A stretch of 64,000 bases of DNA from assembly GCA_037903475.1 (NCBI GenBank), contig JBAJFG010000047.1, positions 4,998,001-5,062,000 on the forward strand, in the 5' to 3' direction. A program made the translations under genes and the position numbers. The stretch is from Ancylostoma caninum. Its lineage: Eukaryota; Nematoda; Chromadorea; Rhabditida; Ancylostomatidae. Positions within the stretch are counted from its first letter, which is position 1; every line of letters begins with the position of its first letter. Of the stretch, positions 60,401 through 64,000 are shown one piece after another. The notes below the pieces were generated by a model. That model searched no databases and was not told where the DNA came from. It was given only the letters and a program-made list of their open reading frames with translations.

Positions 60401-63400
60401 TGAGAGGGAACTATGTGCATCTTATCGACAATTTTGGGGGATTTTCTGGAAATTTCAGGACTTTCCCCGGTTTTGGGGAAATCAGCGACATCAAAGGACA
60501 AGTGTGCTCATGAATAGGTTAAATATGCTTGTTATTGCTATGTCGTGTTAGATTGTGTTAGGTGTACTGAAGCAAAATGTTCTAGGGTCGTGGCTTCGTA
60601 ATTGAATTCACCTACGAGGCGGCTGTTTGGCGCAGCTCCGAGGGTGAGTGCCTCCTCTTCTCATCGTTCTTGCCTCATTCCTCCCTCACTTGGCCCTCCA
60701 CCACTTCACCTCACGGCATTGATTACTGAAGTTACTACCAGATGGAGTACTTATTGTTACTAAATGTTATTCTAGTCGTTTTAGCGAAGGGTAAGTCAAA
60801 TATGCTTCGGATAATGGCTTAAATGCCTAGGAACACCCCCGTCAAGGATCGAATTTGATTTTTTGCTGATTTATCTATATTTTGAGGTGATAGTTGGGGT
60901 TTAGTAAGGGCTAGCAATGGATTCAACCAAACATGGATTGTGATTTCCAATCCACCCCCTTAGGGCCACTAAAGCGGAGTAAGGCTACTTCAATTTGGGA
61001 AGGTTGTACAAAATCGAACTCACTTCGTGTACTTGTTTTTGAAACTGGACCCCTAGGTTGAATACTAAGGGTAAATTCAATCAATGGGCCTTATTCCTTC
61101 GGTTGTACTGTCCTAAAATTTTCTAAAACCCACCAAAGCCGAGAAAAATACCGGCACAGCAATAGTAATTACAAGGAATGTTGTGGTTCCTGCATGGATT
61201 TGCGCAAATTTGAGTCTTTTTTCATTCACTCTCACTCTACAACTTCTGATCATAGAAAATAAGTGAAACAAAAACTCCTTAGAGTTGATTTCTGCCGTAT
61301 AATGGGGCTAAGTTCGCTTTTTAAGGTTTATTTACTGAAACTACTCACTCTAACCTGATTATTCCAATAAATTCGAGCAGATTACCAAAACTTTCTTGGT
61401 TTCAGGTTTCCCTGATAAATCGACATGTTTCCTCGAGATTTTCCTCGAACAATTAAATTATTTAATTGAAGAAAGAGAAGTGAAGGTGGGAACAAAAGAA
61501 AAAGATGCAAAAAGAATATTCATCAAAGCGGTGCAACTTTGACTATTTTTGGAAACAAACGAAACTTTTACTACTAGTCAGTCCAGTCTCTTACAGTTGC
61601 TCCGTCTTCAACTTACTGTGGACCAGTCGGGGCTTGTGTACCCTTGAGCCCATACAAATCTTCTAAGTTTCTTTACACGACTTGTGTTTTCTTTTAGGTA
61701 TGGTTTGTGGCTTACTCATAGCAGAAAACTTTTTTTCTCTAGAACATCAACAATAAGAAGGATTTTCACTTACATTCGAAAACTAGCAACACTATACATA
61801 AATTTGAAGGGTAAAGCATAGTTCAAGAGGAAATAGGGACAGTATGCAGTCAGCTGAACTGATTTCATGGATAAACCGTACCTCTCCCTCTCCCCTTTTT
61901 CCACGTACATACTATTTTGCGCTGAAGCGTGGTTAAACAGAAATTTTCCGATTTCGTCTTACTTTTTTGGGGACAGTTATATGTTCTGGCTTCTTTCATT
62001 AACCATAATAGCTACGAGTACTACAGGGTGACAACAAAGTCTTTGGCCAAACATTTTATTGCAATTATTTCTTGCGCTTTGCCAGGAAACCCATTACTTT
62101 GTATCCGCGTTGACACCCCAACTGTCTCGAACACACATGCAAAATTTCGTAATCCATAGTCCTACTTGAACCTTGTATGATCTGCAAACATGAAACCAGG
62201 TAGGGATGGAAATGGCCGCAGGTAGGGTCTCGGTGACATCTTTTCCAAGAACTTCTTTTAATTGGCCCTTCAAATCACCAGTTTTTTGCCCAATATTGAA
62301 GAGGGTATAAGCTTTCTGTCCTAGGGAGATCTGTGTGTAAACTTGTTTTATTGACGGAAAATGATCAATAGACTGTCACCACCACTTTTTCCTACTAGAA
62401 TGCAGAAAACAAAGGACAAAAGTGGGCAGAGCGAAACCCGGAGAGTTATATTATTTCTCAGACTTAAGCACATCTGATAGAAAGAAGGTGGGCTTTTGAC
62501 AAAAATTTTCCATCAAGTTTCAAAAGAAAAAGCAACAAAAAGTTGGTTCAGACTCTTCAGTCCCTGATTTCACCAAACCATCATATTTGCTTCATAATTA
62601 TCATGCTCCCTGAAACGGAGACCTCTGGATTTCTGAACTGTAGTCCCTAAAGCACAGAAGTTGTGCTAACTTTCGCTCAAACACCAGCTTCCCTGGCATA
62701 GACCTAGCAAGAAAGCAGGGTCATAAATCCTCGACCAACTTGCGGCCCTCGTGCGTTGCAGTAGCCAACGGTTTTGTCAGCTCTACGGAGAAGCCAGAAG
62801 AGGTATCCGAAATCCAAGAGTGGATTCTCAAAGCGCATGAATTCTACATAGCCCAGATAAATTTTCAGACTGCTAGCCCATCTGATCCCAGTCTTACAAT
62901 TTATTATATTTGGCCAAAGACTTTGTTGTCACCCTGTACCTTTTTTGCCGTCTCCCTTAACTTTTTTCTCTAGAGGTATCCTTTTTTGAGGAATGACAGG
63001 GTTTATCTCGATGAAATCAAGGTTGTTTTTGCAAAAAATTCAAGTGGCCCTCAAGATCGTTCCATCACATCTTGTTGACTAGCACTTTATTATAGTAAAT
63101 CAGTGCTTTTCCTGATTCTTGAATCGAATTCCTATTTTTAGCTAACGTGACCTCCTCCTCCCCTTAGAACCAGGTTTTTTTTGCACTATCTGACGGAAAC
63201 AACCAGTGATAACGCACAGTTAGTTCAGAGATTGCCGGCGAATGCTCGATGACAATCACATCGGAAAATGAGAAAACAGGAACACTGTCATCCACGAAGC
63301 TGAATTTGAAAGGCTCAAATCTGCCGAACAAGTGCAGAATTGTTTTTCAAGGTGGGTTTACTTGTTCTTGCTATCTTTCTTTTTTTTTCGTACCTCAGTG

Positions 63401-63622
63401 GTTTTATGGTGCAGTGCATATGTAGATCTTCATCCTCGCAGGTTTTTTTCCTGAGTTGTCTGTGAATTTTCTGCGTTATATTTAATTTTTTTTTCAACTC
63501 TGTCGCTTATCATCAATTATATAGTGGTTAATAGTCGTTATTTGCTCTTGGATTATTTTCCTGAGAAGTTTTCACGGAGTAAGAAGCATAGGTGCGATAG
63601 GGATGAGAACGCCCCTGCCAAA
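48193..63622 (+). CDS. secreted multi-CUB-domain protein gene (3' end unresolved)
   Basis: Exons 48193-48428, 58034-58153, 58383-58465, 58539-58600, 58688-58846, 59029-59130 and 60586-60643 join in phase without exception, and further exons at 63229-63351 and about 63525-63622 are likely. A signal peptide (hydrophobic to about residue 24) is followed by CUB domain 1: C28, GKFYSPNYP, C51, then FSYCGHEIASG and SSKGFIGEYRF. CUB 2 has DCSYRIEKTKGVLYSPGYP, NCTYILP, VHFQAG and GRGFVIEFTYE. A third CUB begins ECSMTITS..GTLSS..NKCRIVFQ. Nematode genomes have many such secreted or cuticle/ECM proteins; ligand and role are unknown. No protease, EGF or TM module is seen. Intron 1 is 9.6 kb and contains a Helitron. 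Confidence 0.8.
52106..52177 (-). tRNA. tRNA-Gly(UCC), intact, minus strand
   Basis: Same 72-nt sequence as the copy at 10265-10336, read on the minus strand, with all stems intact and anticodon UCC. It is followed by the same GATAGTTT 3' flank. It is the left half of an inverted pair with the interrupted copy. Confidence 0.95.
52178..52310. repeat. spacer of the inverted tRNA pair, with palindromic arms
   Basis: The 133-bp spacer begins TGACAAATAGCTCGGAGA and ends TCTCCGAGCTATTTGTCA, so each tRNA has the same 5' flank. Together with the tRNA copies this forms an inverted duplication. Confidence 0.9.
52311..52338 (+). pseudogene. tRNA-Gly(UCC) 5' part, split by a Helitron
   Basis: The first 28 nt of the tRNA (GCGTTCGTGGTGTAATGGTT then AGCATGGA) end exactly where the Helitron begins. 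The remaining 44 nt lie at 57721-57764. Confidence 0.95.
53060..54085. repeat. tandem array A inside the Helitron, about 82-bp period
   Basis: About 12 units with landmarks GGTGGGTGCGCAAG, TTGTCTAGGCTTTTG and CCACGGGGTTGGCG; spacing such as 53379, 53461, 53543, 53623, 53705 fits 81-83 bp. Units differ at several percent of sites. Confidence 0.85.
54340..56110. repeat. tandem array B inside the Helitron, 80-bp period
   Basis: About 20 units around TCCTGACCAACGGACCCGTG and TTTACCTGAGACCGGCGCCT; the phrase recurs at 54781, 54861, 54941, 55021, 55101 and 55181. Alternating variants (CAGTCG against TAATCG) suggest higher-order multi-unit duplication. The right part is more diverged. Short ORFs reading through it are by-products of the repeat. 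Confidence 0.9.
56355..57480. repeat. tandem array C inside the Helitron, about 117-bp period
   Basis: About 9-10 units with AATCGATAAATCGAT, ACGGTTGTCATATTCGT and TATTGACATACCCCAGTA. The paired ATCGAT palindromes recur in every unit. Apparent proteins on either strand are only repeat translations. Confidence 0.9.
57721..57764 (+). pseudogene. tRNA-Gly(UCC) 3' part, split by a Helitron
   Basis: Continues the tRNA interrupted at 52338; 28 plus 44 nt give the full 72. One base in the 3' strand of the T-stem differs (C to A). The flank GATAGTTTTGCACTTTTACT matches the flank of the intact minus-strand copy. Confidence 0.95.
58034..58153 (+). CDS. CUB gene exon 2
   Basis: Continues CUB 1 as CTSSLRIFDSSPDGLVDPDE and then FSYCGHEIASGTVFYS, the domain's second disulfide pair. 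Phase 2 at both ends. Confidence 0.9.
58383..58465 (+). CDS. CUB gene exon 3
   Basis: After GGATTTTACAG it reads DEHMLLQIQHGGASSKGFIG and then EYRFLSK, the closing strand of CUB 1. Phase 2 in, phase 1 out. Confidence 0.88.
58539..58600 (+). CDS. CUB gene exon 4
   Basis: Encodes ENYLNDGIEIADCSYRIEKT then K, a linker and the first Cys of CUB 2. Phase 1 in, phase 0 out. Confidence 0.88.
58688..58846 (+). CDS. CUB gene exon 5
   Basis: Encodes GVLYSPGYPYYYRSFVNCTY and then IDIFETTNG, the core of CUB 2. Phase 0 at both ends. Confidence 0.93.
59029..59130 (+). CDS. CUB gene exon 6
   Basis: Encodes HSKLVTIPSNQHTLYASSAS and then LLVHFQAGNNHDK. The L-V-H-F-x-x-G pattern is typical of the late part of CUB domains. 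Phase 0 at both ends. Confidence 0.9.
59268..59640. repeat. inverted copy of the 36-kb repeat family
   Basis: The arm at 59268-59345 (ATGATGTACGTGAATCCGGG and onward) is complementary to 59536-59640. Landmarks (GTGGGCGGAG, CCCxxTTxTTGACC) match the family at 35760-36500. It lies in CUB intron 6. Confidence 0.65.
60586..60643 (+). CDS. CUB gene exon 7
   Basis: Encodes GRGFVIEFTYEAAVWRSSE, the final strand of CUB 2. Phase 0 in, phase 1 out. Confidence 0.9.
60742..61485 (+). CDS. possible small secreted-protein gene start, or alternative CUB exons
   Basis: 60742-60790 reads MEYLLLLNVILVVLAK with a GTAAGT donor in phase 1 and joins 61406-61485 (GFPDKSTCFLEIFLEQLNYL and onward) in phase. This looks like a signal-peptide exon plus a second exon, so a separate gene may begin inside the CUB gene's intron. 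The second exon is also in phase with CUB exon 7. No further exon could be joined, so the call is weak. Confidence 0.35.
62024..62936 (+). mobile_element. Tc1/mariner-type element, 913 bp, decayed transposase
   Basis: CAGGGTGACAACAAAGTCTT at 62024 matches its complement ending at 62936 over about 28 bp, with TA on both sides. Near the right end, 62740-62935 reads EVSEIQEWILKAHEFYIAQI and then ASPSDPSLTIYYIW. This is reminiscent of the S-P-D-L-N-P-x-D-Y-x-I-W end of mariner transposases, with decay. It is inserted in the last long CUB intron. Confidence 0.8.
63229..63351 (+). CDS. CUB gene exon 8 (start of CUB 3)
   Basis: After TTAGTTCAG it reads IAGECSMTITSENEKTGTLS and then LPNKCRIVFQ. The C, G-x-L/I-x-S and C-x-I-x-F spacing is that of a CUB domain. 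Phase 1 in fits exon 7. Phase 1 out. Confidence 0.75.
63525..63622 (+). CDS. CUB gene exon 9 (probable, 3' edge uncertain)
   Basis: After AATTATATAG it reads VNSRYLLLDYFPEKFSRSKK and then HRCDRDENAPAK, resembling the middle of a CUB domain (L-x-x-x-x-F..C-D-x-D). Phase 1 in fits exon 8. Several GT donors are possible; the first is used here. Confidence 0.5.
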
Positions 63623-63715
63623 GTGAAGGGGGTCACCAGGCAAAAAGTGAAGGGTGTCGACCGGGGGGGGGGGGGGGCTTTCTGCTTTCTTTTAGTAAGA
63701 GTTATGGTATTGGTA

Positions 63716-64000
63716 AGTAAGTGTCAATGCCCTATCCATTGATGTAATACCCAACATGTCTTCAAATGCCATGGAAACTGAACAAATCTTGCAATATATT
63801 TCTGCAAACACACCGTTCAACAGTTTCATGAAACCGTACGATAGCGATGAGTCATCACTATCGTGCTGCGGATGCTCTAGGATACTGCTTTCAAATGAGG
63901 AAACAGCCATTAACTACATGAATGAAGATAGTCCTCACCACACCTCCATGATATGGTCCATTCATACATACACAGCTGCACAACATTTCTTCTTTCCTAC
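63716..64000 (+). other. open reading frame running off the window
   Basis: A frame open from 63716 to the end contains MSSNAMETEQILQYISANTP (ATG at 63756), then MKPYDSDESSLSCCGCSRIL. No stop occurs before 64000. It could be a later CUB-gene exon or a new gene. I recognise no family. Confidence 0.25.

Overview
The window is nuclear DNA from a nematode. Genes are broken into short exons joined by introns with TTTCAG-type acceptors, small secreted-peptide genes and CUB-domain proteins are present, and nematode-style Tc1/mariner, hAT and Helitron relics fill the long introns. Kilobase-long introns packed with repeats resemble larger clade V genomes (hookworm or other strongylid type) more than the compact C. 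elegans genome, but that placement is inference. There is no bacterial gene organisation, and most long ORFs are chance readings through introns.

Layout. (1) 1-1976: upstream DNA with a hairpin repeat and a CT microsatellite. (2) 1977-34179, + strand: one 18-exon gene for a glycine-rich domain protein (DUF1399/GRDP family). I rebuilt it by splice sites and reading phase. It has two W-H-T-H modules, a C2-like middle and a Cys/Gly repeat tail. Its introns hold a CR1-like LINE fragment, a complete 1.56 kb Tc1-type element, a mariner remnant, a hAT-type MITE pair and a tRNA-Gly(UCC) gene. (3) 36771-38039 and 42391-42735, - strand: two small secreted-peptide genes, one His/Tyr-rich and one Gly/Lys-rich. 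They share the signal-peptide exon length, intron phase, TATA position and an upstream promoter block, so they are paralogs with unrelated-looking mature parts. (4) 42940-48190: intergenic DNA with several terminal-inverted-repeat elements. (5) 48193 to beyond 63600, + strand: a secreted multi-CUB protein gene with a 9.6 kb first intron.

The most striking structure lies in that first intron. A tRNA-Gly(UCC) gene was duplicated as an inverted pair, and the + strand copy is cut exactly between A and T by a 5,382 bp non-autonomous Helitron. The Helitron runs on the minus strand from 5'-TC to a hairpin and CTAG-3', and it carries three unrelated tandem arrays with periods of about 82, 80 and 117 bp. 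Also notable are 14 dispersed copies of a GCGAGAACTGGTCCCC motif, several of them in inverted pairs like MITE ends, and a tandem pair of alternative splice acceptors in the GRDP gene.

Limits: exon calls rest on frame continuity, splice consensus and family likeness seen by eye. One GRDP junction (26334 to 29571) does not match in phase and is unresolved, and the 3' end of the CUB gene is uncertain.
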